Positions 18,275 through 25,956 of a DNA stretch of 64,000 bases are shown in pieces; position 1 is the first letter of the stretch; every line of letters starts with the position of its first letter. This stretch comes from CAZKWG01 sp964615375 (GTDB lineage: Bacteria; Myxococcota_A; UBA796; CAZKWG01): the NCBI GenBank assembly GCA_964615375.1, contig CAZTOW010000001.1, positions 124,001-188,000 of the forward strand. Direction: 5' to 3'. Made by a program: the position numbers and the translations under genes. The notes under the pieces were generated by a model. The model saw nothing but the letters and a program-made list of their open reading frames with translations, made no database searches and had not been told where the DNA came from.

Positions 18275-18780
18275 GCGGGGCGCTGGAGGCGATGTACGCG
18301 GTCCTGGGGGAGGCCGACTTCTCGCCCTGCCAGGGCTGCACCGCCTGTTGCGAGGGCGCCTGGCTGCACGCCGAGGAGGCCGCGCGGGCGGAGTCCCTGA
18401 GCCCGGGCGTCGTGCGCCGCGAGGGCGGGATCGCCTTCCTGGGCGACGGCGGGCGCTGCCCCTGGCTGGGGGGGGAGGCCTGCGCGCGATATCGGGCTCG
18501 CCCCCTGGACTGCCGGCTCTTTCCCTTGGACATCATCGAGCACGAGGGCGCGCTGTGGTGGTGCGTGTTCCAGAGCTGCGTGCGCCCGGATGAGCTCGCG
18601 CCGCGGCTGGTCCCGCTCCTCGACCGGCTGGAGCCTCTGCTGGACGAGGCGACCCTGTCGGCCTTCGAGGCCCAGATCGCGGTGACGCGGGCGCGATACC
18701 CCGCCTACGCCGCGGGCCAGTACCGGCTGGTGCGGCGGCTGTCCGCGCCGGGAGCGGGCGCGGATCTCAGCGGGCGCTGA
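18271..18780 (+). CDS. YkgJ-family cysteine cluster protein
   Basis: 169 aa starting at a GTG that overlaps the cyclase stop. The N-terminal cluster FSPCQGCTACCEGAW, then GRCPWLGGEACARYRARPLDCRLFP, is the CxxCxxCC...C...C arrangement of the YkgJ/UPF0153 family, thought to bind zinc or an Fe-S cluster. The rest is helical. Translational coupling to the cyclase suggests co-expression; function unknown. Confidence 0.88.
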   Translation: MSGALEAMYAVLGEADFSPCQGCTACCEGAWLHAEEAARAESLSPGVVRREGGIAFLGDGGRCPWLGGEACARYRARPLDCRLFPLDIIEHEGALWWCVFQSCVRPDELAPRLVPLLDRLEPLLDEATLSAFEAQIAVTRARYPAYAAGQYRLVRRLSAPGAGADLSGR

Positions 18781-18813
18781 GCTCACCGGGCGCTGAGCTC
18801 ACCGGGCGCTGAG
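18771..18813. repeat. 16-bp tandem repeat over the ends of two convergent genes
   Basis: CGGGCGCTGAGCTCAC at 18771-18786 is repeated exactly at 18787-18802, with an 11-12 base third copy. The first unit contains the TGA of the cysteine-cluster gene; the later units contain the end of the LysR gene on the other strand. Confidence 0.85.
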
Positions 18814-19737
18814 CCCCAGCACGCAGCGCTCCGCCTCCGCGCACTCGGCCGCGTAGAGCTCGGCGAGCCAGTCCACGAAGACCCGCACGCGGGCTGGCAG
18901 GTTGCGGCTGGCGGGGAAGACCGCGAAGAGCGGCAGCGCGCCCGCGTCCCAGTCGGGGAGCACCCGCACCAGCTCCCCGCGCCGCAGGTGCTCGCGCACG
19001 GCGGGAGAGCAGGGAAGCTGCGCCAGCCCGAGCCCGGCCACGGTCAGCGCGACCCAGGTGTCGGCGTCGTTGGCCATCGCCCGGTGGGCCCCCAGCCAGG
19101 TGCGCTCGTCCCCGCCGCGGGCGAGGTCGAAGGCGAAGGCCCGCCCGGTGCGCGGGGAGAAGAAGGGGATGGCCTCGTGCGCCTCCAGCGCGTCGGCGGA
19201 GTCCGGCACCCCGCGCCGGGCCAGGTAGGAGGGCGCGGCGCAGGTGAGGACGGGCAGGGCGCCGAGCTTTCGGGCCACCAGGCCCTCGTCGTGGATCTCG
19301 CCCCCGCGCAGCGCCACATCCACGCCCTCGCCCAGCAGGTCCACCGGGCGGTCCGTGCTGCCCAGCTCCACGGTCAGGTCGGGGTAGCGCTCCAGGAAGC
19401 CCGGCAGCGCGGGCGCGATGACGTGTCGCCCCGCGGCGGCGGGGACATCCGCCCGCACCTTGCCCTTCGGCCGCTGCCGCGCCCCGGACAGCCCGCCCTC
19501 CAGCTCGCCGAGCTCGCGCAGCAGGCGGGTCGCTTCCTCGAAGTAGAGCGCGCCCTCCGCCGTCAGCGCCAGGCGCCGCGTCGTGCGGTGCAGCAGCCGC
19601 ACCTCCAGCCGCGCCTCCAGCGCCTGCACGGCCTCGGTCACGCTGGCTCGCGGCATCCCCAGCGCGCCAGCGGCCCGGGTGAAGCTGCCCAGCTCCACCA
19701 CGCGGACGAAGACCTCGACGGTGCGCAGGCGGTCCAT
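18799..19737 (-). CDS. LysR-family transcriptional regulator
   Basis: 312 aa. The N-terminal winged helix (RTVEVFVRVVELGSFTRAAGALGMPRASVTEAV, in parts: VRVVELGSFTRAAGAL and PRASVTEAVQALE) and LysR substrate-binding domain (VDVALRGGEIHDEGLVARKL) are clear, closest to the AaeR/DsdC-like group that regulates an adjacent oxidoreductase. It is divergent from an aldo-keto reductase gene with a 109-bp shared control region, the classic LysR arrangement. Inducer unknown. The 3' end lies in a short tandem repeat. Confidence 0.95.
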   Translation of the reverse strand: MDRLRTVEVFVRVVELGSFTRAAGALGMPRASVTEAVQALEARLEVRLLHRTTRRLALTAEGALYFEEATRLLRELGELEGGLSGARQRPKGKVRADVPAAAGRHVIAPALPGFLERYPDLTVELGSTDRPVDLLGEGVDVALRGGEIHDEGLVARKLGALPVLTCAAPSYLARRGVPDSADALEAHEAIPFFSPRTGRAFAFDLARGGDERTWLGAHRAMANDADTWVALTVAGLGLAQLPCSPAVREHLRRGELVRVLPDWDAGALPLFAVFPASRNLPARVRVFVDWLAELYAAECAEAERCVLGLSAR

Positions 19738-19754
19738 GGGCTCCTATTATTCGA

Positions 19755-19778
19755 GATTGATGAACAGTCCATCCAATC
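19755..19778. promoter_or_regulatory. Candidate LysR operator in the divergent promoter
   Basis: GATTG (19755-19759) and CAATC (19774-19778) form an interrupted dyad within an AT-rich stretch between the divergent LysR and reductase genes. Position fits a LysR site, but the dyad is short. Confidence 0.3.
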
Positions 19779-19846
19779 ACGGCGCATTTATCTCTGATTC
19801 AGGGAACAGTAGATTGGGCTCACCTCAACGCGAACAGGAGAGCCTC

Positions 19847-20821
19847 ATGCGCACCCTCGGACTCACCGGCCCCCAGGTCTTCCCCCTCGCCCTCGGCTGC
19901 ATGGGCATGTCCAACATGTACGGCGCCGCCGACGAGCAGGAGAGCGTCGCCACCATCCACCGCGCGCTGGAGCGGGGGGTGAACCTGCTGGACACGGGCG
20001 ACTTCTACGGCCTCGGCCACAACGAGATGCTGATCGGGCGGGCCCTGCGCGGACGGCGCGAGCAGGCGCTGCTCTCGGTCAAGTTCGGGGCCCTGCGCGC
20101 GCCCGACGGCGCCTGGACCGGGGTGGACGGGCGCCCGGCCGCGGTCAAGAACTTCGCCGCCTACAGCCTGCAGCGCCTGGGGGTGGACCACATCGACGTC
20201 TACCGCCTCGCGCGCCTGGACCCGGGCGTCCCCATCGAGGACACCGTGGGCGCCATCGCCGATCTGGTCAAGGCCGGCTATGTCCGCCACATCGGGCTCA
20301 GCGAGGTGGGGGCGGAGACGGTGCGCCGTGCCGCCGCCGTCCACCCCATCGCCGACCTGCAGATCGAGTACTCGCTGCTCAGCCGCGGGCCGGAGTCGCG
20401 GATCTTCCCGACGCTCGACGAGCTCGGGGTGGGCGTGACGGCCTACGGCGTGCTCTCGCGCGGGCTGCTGAGCGGGTCGCGGCCCCAGGGGCCTGGGGAC
20501 TATCGCGCCTGGCTCCCGCGCTTCCAGGCGGAGAACCTGGCGCGCAACCAGGCCCTGGTGGACACGCTGGCCGAGCTCGCCCGCGCCCGCGGCGCCACCC
20601 CCAGCCAGCTCGCCATCGCCTGGGTCCTGGGCAGCGGGCCGCGGATCGTCCCCGTCCTCGGCGCGCGGACCCGCGTCCAGCTCGACGAGGCCCTGGGCGC
20701 GCTGGAGATCACGCTCCGCCCGGACGAGCGCGAGGCCATCGCCGCCGCGCTCCCCGAGGAGGCGGTGGCCGGCACCCGCTACGACGCCCACCAGATGCGG
20801 ATCCTCGACAGCGAGCGCTGA
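19847..20821 (+). CDS. Aldo/keto reductase
   Basis: 324 aa, started at the ATG with AGGAGAG upstream (the open frame runs further but overlaps the LysR gene). TIM-barrel NADPH oxidoreductase of the AKR13-like group: D49 and Y54 in LLDTGDFYG and K79 in LLSVKFG. The strand that normally reads YxxHRxDP reads YRLARLDP, so the fourth tetrad residue (His) is replaced by Ala, as in one subgroup of the family. The cofactor end GATPSQLAIAWVL is normal. Likely regulated by the divergent LysR protein. Confidence 0.92.
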   Translation: MRTLGLTGPQVFPLALGCMGMSNMYGAADEQESVATIHRALERGVNLLDTGDFYGLGHNEMLIGRALRGRREQALLSVKFGALRAPDGAWTGVDGRPAAVKNFAAYSLQRLGVDHIDVYRLARLDPGVPIEDTVGAIADLVKAGYVRHIGLSEVGAETVRRAAAVHPIADLQIEYSLLSRGPESRIFPTLDELGVGVTAYGVLSRGLLSGSRPQGPGDYRAWLPRFQAENLARNQALVDTLAELARARGATPSQLAIAWVLGSGPRIVPVLGARTRVQLDEALGALEITLRPDEREAIAAALPEEAVAGTRYDAHQMRILDSER

Positions 20822-20831
20822 GCTCCAGCCC

Positions 20832-21836
20832 TCAGCCCCTGCTCAGCAGCGCCTCCCGCCCGCGCGAGCGCGCCACCACCTCGCGCAGGGCGCCCCAGTA
20901 GCCCCGGGCGGTGGGCATGGGGCCGCAGGCCGCGAGGATCCGCTCGTGCGCCTCGCGCAGCTTGTAGAAGGGGATCCGGGGGAAGGCGTGGTGGACGGAG
21001 TGGTAGGCCAGCTGGCTGAAGTACCAGCCCATCACCGCGTTCGTCGTGATGTTCCGGCAGCTCTGGAGCTGGGTCTCGAAGAAGTGCTCGCGCGTCTGCC
21101 AGCAGCCGGAGTGCTCGACGTGCTTGCGCAGGTGCATGGCCGCGCCCGTGATCCGCTCGATGAAGAGCCAGAGCGTGAGCGTGCCCGCGACCATGAAGGC
21201 GCCGCTGCCCGGCGCGGCGCGCTCGGCCAGGACCCAGGCCAGGAGGTGAAGCCCGCCGAAGCTCAGGGCGGTGCCGACCAGATCCTGCAGGAGCAGGCGG
21301 CGCATCCCGCGGACCTGATCGCGGAAGCGCCAGGCGTTCCGCAGGGTCTGGACGATGAGGCCCGCGGCGCCCGATCCGAACATGTCCACCAGGATCCGGT
21401 GCCGGTAGTACCACCGGCCCAGCGCCCCGGCTCGCGCGTAGTCCTCGGGCGTGGGGTCCACCCGCTCGGGATCGGCCAGATCGAGGCCGTTCATCTTGTG
21501 GTGCAGCAGGTGGATCTGGGTGAAGGAGGCGTGAATCCACAGCACGGGCCAGCTCACCGCCCGGCCCCACAGCTCGTCCAGCCAGGCCACGCCGGTAAAC
21601 GTCCGGTGGACGGCGTCGTGCGTGGTCATGAGCATCGCCGCGTACCAGAGCCCGGTGCAGAGCGCGGCCAGGCCGAAGGCGAGCCAGGCGCGCTGCCACC
21701 AGGCGCTCAGGCTCAGGGCGACCAGCGGGACCAGCACGGTGAGGCGGAGCAGGATCTGACGGAGCCCGGGGCCGGGCTCGGTCGTGCGGAGATCCTTGAT
21801 GATCGCGAGGTACTCGGCGCTGCTGTTCAAGGCCAT
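20832..21836 (-). CDS. Membrane fatty acid desaturase family protein
   Basis: 334 aa from the ATG at 21836, which has GGAG six bases upstream; another ATG four codons earlier lacks a ribosome site. Three histidine boxes of the di-iron desaturases are present: TTHDAVH near residue 70, HLLHH near 110 and YHSVHHAFP near 280. Hydrophobic pairs between them give about four membrane spans. Predicted to introduce a double bond into acyl lipids or to hydroxylate a related substrate using oxygen. Convergent with the reductase gene, 10 bp apart. Confidence 0.88.
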   Translation of the reverse strand: MALNSSAEYLAIIKDLRTTEPGPGLRQILLRLTVLVPLVALSLSAWWQRAWLAFGLAALCTGLWYAAMLMTTHDAVHRTFTGVAWLDELWGRAVSWPVLWIHASFTQIHLLHHKMNGLDLADPERVDPTPEDYARAGALGRWYYRHRILVDMFGSGAAGLIVQTLRNAWRFRDQVRGMRRLLLQDLVGTALSFGGLHLLAWVLAERAAPGSGAFMVAGTLTLWLFIERITGAAMHLRKHVEHSGCWQTREHFFETQLQSCRNITTNAVMGWYFSQLAYHSVHHAFPRIPFYKLREAHERILAACGPMPTARGYWGALREVVARSRGREALLSRG

Positions 21837-21915
21837 CCTAAGCTCCATGCCGGTGGAGTGTCGCCGAGCGTAGCACCGGAGGCGCCCAGGTCACGTCAAA
21901 GCCTGGCGAAGCCGC

Positions 21916-22749
21916 CTAGCTCTGTGGCTCGAAATTCGCCTCCAAGGTCAGGATCTCTGACCACAACGCCAGCGGGATGTTCCCCGCGTAGCCCGACTCC
22001 TGGGCGTCATTGCACTCAATCACGATCCAGTCCCCCGCGGCGGACTGTGCCACATCCACTACCAGGAAGGGCACGTCCACGCGGCGGGCGGCCTCCGCCG
22101 CGAGCCGGGTGATCGCCGCGCGCTCGACCGGGCTGGCCTCGTAGCGGTGGTTGACCCAGTAGGGGGCGGCGCTGACGACCTGGCCTCGCCAGCAGAAGGC
22201 GCGGAATTCGTGGCTGGCGGGGATGCCCTCGGGTCGGTCGGCCACCTTGCGCAGGGGCACGAAGCGCCGGACGGCGGCGCGCTGCCAGCGGAGGATGCGA
22301 TCCTCGCCCCAGGCCGCGGCGATGCGGGCGTAGTCCTCGGGCGAGCGGGCGATGGAGAGCTCGCCCCGGTGGCGGCTGGTCTGGCGGTCGCCCTTGATGA
22401 ACACGGGCCAGCCGAAGCGCGCCTCCACCGCGTCCACGGGCGGCAGGGTCTCGCACACCCAGGTCTCGGGGGTCAGCTCGCCGAGCAGCGGGGCCCAGCC
22501 GCTGGCGAGGGAGCAGCGGTCGTGCTGCTCAGGGCTGTGGACGAGCCGGATCCCCTCCTCCAGGCGAGCCTGATGGAAGGCGGCGTAATCGTCGATGGCC
22601 CCCACCCGGGCGACCACGGGGGCCTCGGGCGCGTAGAGGAGCGAGCGGCAGCGGAAGTGCGCGCGGAAGTCGTAGTCGTAGGACGCGAGGCCCACCGGCG
22701 CCGCCAGGATGGGGACGCGATCCTCGAGGACGAAGAGATCCTGGCCCAC
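21916..22749 (-). CDS. ATP-grasp domain protein
   Basis: 277 aa from a GTG. The central part has the ATP-grasp lysine strand VFIKGDRQTSRHRGEL, the RFVPLRKV strand, HEFRAFCWRGQVVSAAPYW and the metal-binding end VVDVAQSAAGDWIVIECNDAQESGY. Such enzymes ligate a carboxylate to an amine or thiol with ATP. The gene begins 10 bp after the serpin stop on the same strand, so the two are probably co-transcribed; whether the ligase modifies an envelope component guarded by the serpin is speculation. Confidence 0.82.
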   Translation of the reverse strand: MGQDLFVLEDRVPILAAPVGLASYDYDFRAHFRCRSLLYAPEAPVVARVGAIDDYAAFHQARLEEGIRLVHSPEQHDRCSLASGWAPLLGELTPETWVCETLPPVDAVEARFGWPVFIKGDRQTSRHRGELSIARSPEDYARIAAAWGEDRILRWQRAAVRRFVPLRKVADRPEGIPASHEFRAFCWRGQVVSAAPYWVNHRYEASPVERAAITRLAAEAARRVDVPFLVVDVAQSAAGDWIVIECNDAQESGYAGNIPLALWSEILTLEANFEPQS

Positions 22750-22759
22750 GCCCGTCCGC

Positions 22760-24043
22760 TCAGCTCGGGTCCGCCACGCGCCCGGCGAAGAGGATCACCC
22801 CCGTCCGCGTGTCGCGCAGGAAGAAGAGGAAGGGGTGGTCGGCCCGGAACTCCGGGGGCGGCGTCGAGGGCGGCGCTGAGCCGGCCCTGGCCATCACCAC
22901 CGCCGTCGCCGCGGCGGCCTCCGTCCCCGCCTCGTCCACGGCGATAAAGGCCTTGTGGAAGACCTGGCTGATGAAGAGGCGATCGTCGGGGTCGGGCGGG
23001 TTGGCGATCCCGGTGAAGTCCGCCTGCTGGCGGTCGAAGGCCCGCTTCATGCCGAGGGCCTCGAGGTGCTCCTTCATGCGCACCGGCTCGCCCGGCTCGA
23101 CCTTGAACTTCGGCAGCCAGACGCGCACGCGCTGGACGCTGGCCCGCTCGATCCAGCGGGCGAGTTTGGAGGCGTCCAGGCTGCTCTCCAGCGCCGGGAG
23201 CCCGTCGCGGGCGTCGGGGAGCACGATGACCATGGACAGATCGCCGCCCTCGTAGGGCATCTCCAGGATCGCCGCGCCGTCCGCCGCGCCATAGCGGAAC
23301 ATCTCCGCCTGGTACATGGTGGGGACCGGCTTGGGGGTGGGGCCCGCGTAGAAGGGCTGGGGGCTGGTGGCGGTGGCCTCGAAGGGGCTCTCCCACTTCG
23401 CCAGCAGGTAGATGGCGTTGACCAGCACCAGCCGGGTCTGGTCGTCTACGCTACCCTGGGGGAGCAGGTCCTGGATGCGCTCGCGGGTCTGCTCTTTCAC
23501 CCACTGGTTGATGCGGGCGCGCCCTGCCTCGTGCTGGTGGGCGAAGTCCAGCGCCTCCAGCGGGGCGGCGAAGAGATCCTTCGTGCGCGCCACGAAATTC
23601 GTGTTGAAGGTGTAGCCCTGGTCGCCGAAGAGGCGGTTGGCCACCGCCAGCGTGCGCGCCGTGCGCGACGGGTCGTTCCAGGCCGCGATCTGCGCGCCCG
23701 CCGCCGCCAGCACCTGATCCTCCGCGCCCGCCACGCCCAGCACCCGCCCCATCTCCGCGGCGGTCTCTCCGCGGGCCCCGCCCCAGGTCATCGTCAGCGC
23801 GACGTGCATGCTGGCCGGCGAGAACACCAGGTTGCCCGGGGTCTCCTTGAGGCGGCCGTACAGGCTCATGGCGAGCTGGTTGGCCCCCGCGGTGAGCGCG
23901 CCCGTGTCCGCCGGGTCGGTGGAGGGCGCGGCGCCCGTCGTCGAGGTGGAGGGGCCCGGCGTCGGCGCGGGAGGCGCGTTCTTCGGCGAGCCCGAGCCGC
24001 AGCCGGTGGCGAGCAGCAGGGGGATCAGGAGGTAGGGGCGCAT
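22760..24043 (-). CDS. Serpin-family protease inhibitor, lipoprotein
   Basis: 427 aa. Lipoprotein signal MRPYLLIPLLLATGC (acceptor C15), a Pro/Thr/Ser linker, then a complete serpin fold (GNLVFSPASMHVALTMTWGGARG, in parts: NLVFSPASMHVALTMTWGG; NAIYLLAKWESPF; FIAVDEAGTEAAAATAVV; HPFLFFLRDTRTGVILFAGRV). The hinge EAGTEAAAATA has the small residues required for loop insertion, so it should be inhibitory. The scissile bond is estimated near M-A-R-A-G, suggesting a trypsin-like or elastase-like target. Upstream of the ATP-grasp gene in an apparent operon. Confidence 0.93.
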   Translation of the reverse strand: MRPYLLIPLLLATGCGSGSPKNAPPAPTPGPSTSTTGAAPSTDPADTGALTAGANQLAMSLYGRLKETPGNLVFSPASMHVALTMTWGGARGETAAEMGRVLGVAGAEDQVLAAAGAQIAAWNDPSRTARTLAVANRLFGDQGYTFNTNFVARTKDLFAAPLEALDFAHQHEAGRARINQWVKEQTRERIQDLLPQGSVDDQTRLVLVNAIYLLAKWESPFEATATSPQPFYAGPTPKPVPTMYQAEMFRYGAADGAAILEMPYEGGDLSMVIVLPDARDGLPALESSLDASKLARWIERASVQRVRVWLPKFKVEPGEPVRMKEHLEALGMKRAFDRQQADFTGIANPPDPDDRLFISQVFHKAFIAVDEAGTEAAAATAVVMARAGSAPPSTPPPEFRADHPFLFFLRDTRTGVILFAGRVADPS

Positions 24044-24082
24044 GGTCTGGCTCCGATCACAGTGTATCCGATGGCGGCGGAC

Positions 24083-24110
24083 CTCAGCGGGCCGGGCTCA
24101 GCGGGCCGAC
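24083..24110. repeat. 14-bp tandem duplication at the radical SAM stop codon
   Basis: CTCAGCGGGCCGGG at 24083-24096 followed by CTCAGCGGGCCGAC at 24097-24110. The stop of the radical SAM gene lies in the second copy. Confidence 0.8.
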
Positions 24111-25540
24111 CAGGGGCGCGCGGGCTCGGGGCGGATTCGGGCGCGCGCCGCCCGCGCCCCGCGCAGCAGGTGGAGCTCCAGGGGCCAGCCGAGGCGGTCG
24201 CGCTCCAGCCGGGCGCGGGCGAGGGCGGCCAGCGCGCCGCGGATCGGGCCCGGCGCGGGCTTGTAGGCGTAGCGGACATACTGCTCGAAACGCCCGATGC
24301 GCTCCTGCTGGGCCGGGGTGAGCGCGGCCACCTCGCTCGACAGCAGGTCGCACTCCGCCCAGCCCTCCAGGGTGGCCGGCAGCGGCACGCCCTCCCGCGC
24401 GAGCTGCTCCACCAGGGCGTTCCCGGGGTAGGGCGTGAAGCGGAAGATGGGCGTGTCGGTGAGCGGGTTCAGGCGGCAGAGCTCCAGGATCCGGCGCAGG
24501 GTGGCCTCGAGGTCCGCGGGGTCCTCGCCCGGGGTGCCGGCGATGAAGCTCATGGTGGCGGGGATCCGGCGCTCGCCCAGGCGGCGGGCGCAGGCCAGGA
24601 GATCCTCGGCGCGCTGGTCCTTCTCCAGGCGGTCCAACGTCGTGTCCGTGCCCGACTCGGCGCCGACCACGATGCGCCGGCAGCCGCTCCGCGCCAGCAG
24701 GTCCAGCTCGTCCGGGCTCATGCGGGCGATGTGGGCGGCGCGGGCGGTGGCGATCCAGCGCAGCGGGCGCGTCCGGCGGGCGAGCCCCTCCAGGATGGCG
24801 TGGGCGCGGGTCCGGTTGACGAAGAAGAGGTCATCCTGGAACAGGATCTCGTCCAGCCGGTAGCGCGCGGCGAGCTCGTCCACCTCCGCCAGCACCCGCT
24901 CGGCCGACAGCGCGTGCCAGGAGCGCCCGTAGACCTTGGGGTCCGAGCAGAAGCCGCAGCGGTAGGGGCAGCCCTGGGAGGACACGTAGTCCAGGCCCCG
25001 CCTGCCCGAGCGCGCGAAGTAGGGCTCCACGTCGATGAGGCCGTAGTCGGTGGGCGGGAAGCTGGCCGGCGAGACCATGGGGCGCTCTGGCCCGCGCGTG
25101 CAGGCCCCGTCCTCGCGCACCATCGCCCCCGCCAGCCCGGCCAGCGGCTCCCCCGCCAGGCGGCGGGCGACGAGCTCGGCGAAGGTCTGCTGCCCCTGAC
25201 CCAGCACGGCGACGTCCACGGCCGGGTGCGCGGCGACCTGCTCAGGGAAGATGCTGGGGTGAAAGCCGCCCCAGACGACAGGAACACCCGGGTACGCCGC
25301 CCGGAATTCCCGCGAGAAGCGCAGCGCGTCCTTGATCGGCGCCCCGCTCAGCACCGTCACCCCCAGCGCCACCACCTCCTCCTGGAGGCGCGGGACCTCG
25401 GGGTGGAAGCGCCCGTCAATCACCCGGACGTCCACGCCGTCGAGCGCCGAGCCGAGCGCGAGCAGGGCCAGCGGCAGCGTGTAGAACTCCACCCTGGGTT
25501 GATAGAGCAACACCACAGGGCGGCGGCCGGGGGGAGCCAT
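24098..25540 (-). CDS. B12-binding-domain radical SAM protein
   Basis: 480 aa. N-terminal cobalamin-binding-like domain (VLLYQPRVEFYTLPLALLAL, GVTVLSGAPIKDALRF, VVWGGFHPSIFPEQVAAHP) without an obvious DxHxxG, then a radical SAM domain with C191-P-Y-R-C195-G-F-C198 and the SAM-binding GAESGTDTTLDRLEKDQ. Members act in methyl transfer or unusual C-C chemistry on lipids, hopanoids or secondary metabolites; the substrate cannot be told here. Stand-alone gene with about 0.4 kb of intergenic DNA upstream. Confidence 0.9.
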   Translation of the reverse strand: MAPPGRRPVVLLYQPRVEFYTLPLALLALGSALDGVDVRVIDGRFHPEVPRLQEEVVALGVTVLSGAPIKDALRFSREFRAAYPGVPVVWGGFHPSIFPEQVAAHPAVDVAVLGQGQQTFAELVARRLAGEPLAGLAGAMVREDGACTRGPERPMVSPASFPPTDYGLIDVEPYFARSGRRGLDYVSSQGCPYRCGFCSDPKVYGRSWHALSAERVLAEVDELAARYRLDEILFQDDLFFVNRTRAHAILEGLARRTRPLRWIATARAAHIARMSPDELDLLARSGCRRIVVGAESGTDTTLDRLEKDQRAEDLLACARRLGERRIPATMSFIAGTPGEDPADLEATLRRILELCRLNPLTDTPIFRFTPYPGNALVEQLAREGVPLPATLEGWAECDLLSSEVAALTPAQQERIGRFEQYVRYAYKPAPGPIRGALAALARARLERDRLGWPLELHLLRGARAARARIRPEPARPWSAR

Positions 25541-25956
25541 GGAGCCACTCTATCTGAGGCCGCCGAAGGGCTGCAAGCTGGAATCTGGTATCCACTGAGA
25601 TGGCGCCGGCCCCGCGTCCGATCAGAGCTGTGGAGATCCGCCCTGTAAGCGCGTTTGATCCGCCCGAACCCGCCCCAGGGTCCTGCCCGCGTCGCCCTCT
25701 GAGCTCTCTGAGTCTCTGTGGTGAACCGCTCGATAACTGGCGTACAAGAATGACTTTTTGGCCAGATTCCGCAATTCCCGAAACAGTCAACCACAGAGGT
25801 CACAGAGAGCTCAGGGGTCGACGCGAGAGAGGTCGGGGTGGGTCGAGGGCTCGTCGCCCGCGCTCGGGAGGGAGCTTGGGGGCTTCGCCGTCCGGTTTGG
25901 ACGGATGTGAGGTGTCCGCCTGCTTGAACGGTCTCTCGTCCCAGGTGGGGGCTCCG
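25541..25956. other. Non-coding gap with an inverted repeat and a hairpin
   Basis: 416 bp without a convincing gene. It holds an interrupted inverted repeat (25696-25722 with 25790-25817) and a short perfect hairpin CCGTCC-GGTTT-GGACGG at 25888-25904 that could end transcription. The middle part is more AT-rich than its surroundings. Confidence 0.6.
25696..25817. repeat. Interrupted inverted repeat (ACCACAGAG family)
   Basis: The left arm ends CTCTGTGGT and the right arm begins ACCACAGAGG; reverse-complemented they agree over about 27 bases with one indel and a few mismatches (shared AGAGAGCTCAG). Arms are separated by about 67 bp. Intergenic repeats beginning with ACCACAGAG occur in many environmental bacteria; the relation is from memory, not searched. 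Confidence 0.65.

Noticed and set aside
22955..25648. 897-codon open frame on the plus strand
   Set aside because: Antisense to the serpin and radical SAM genes.
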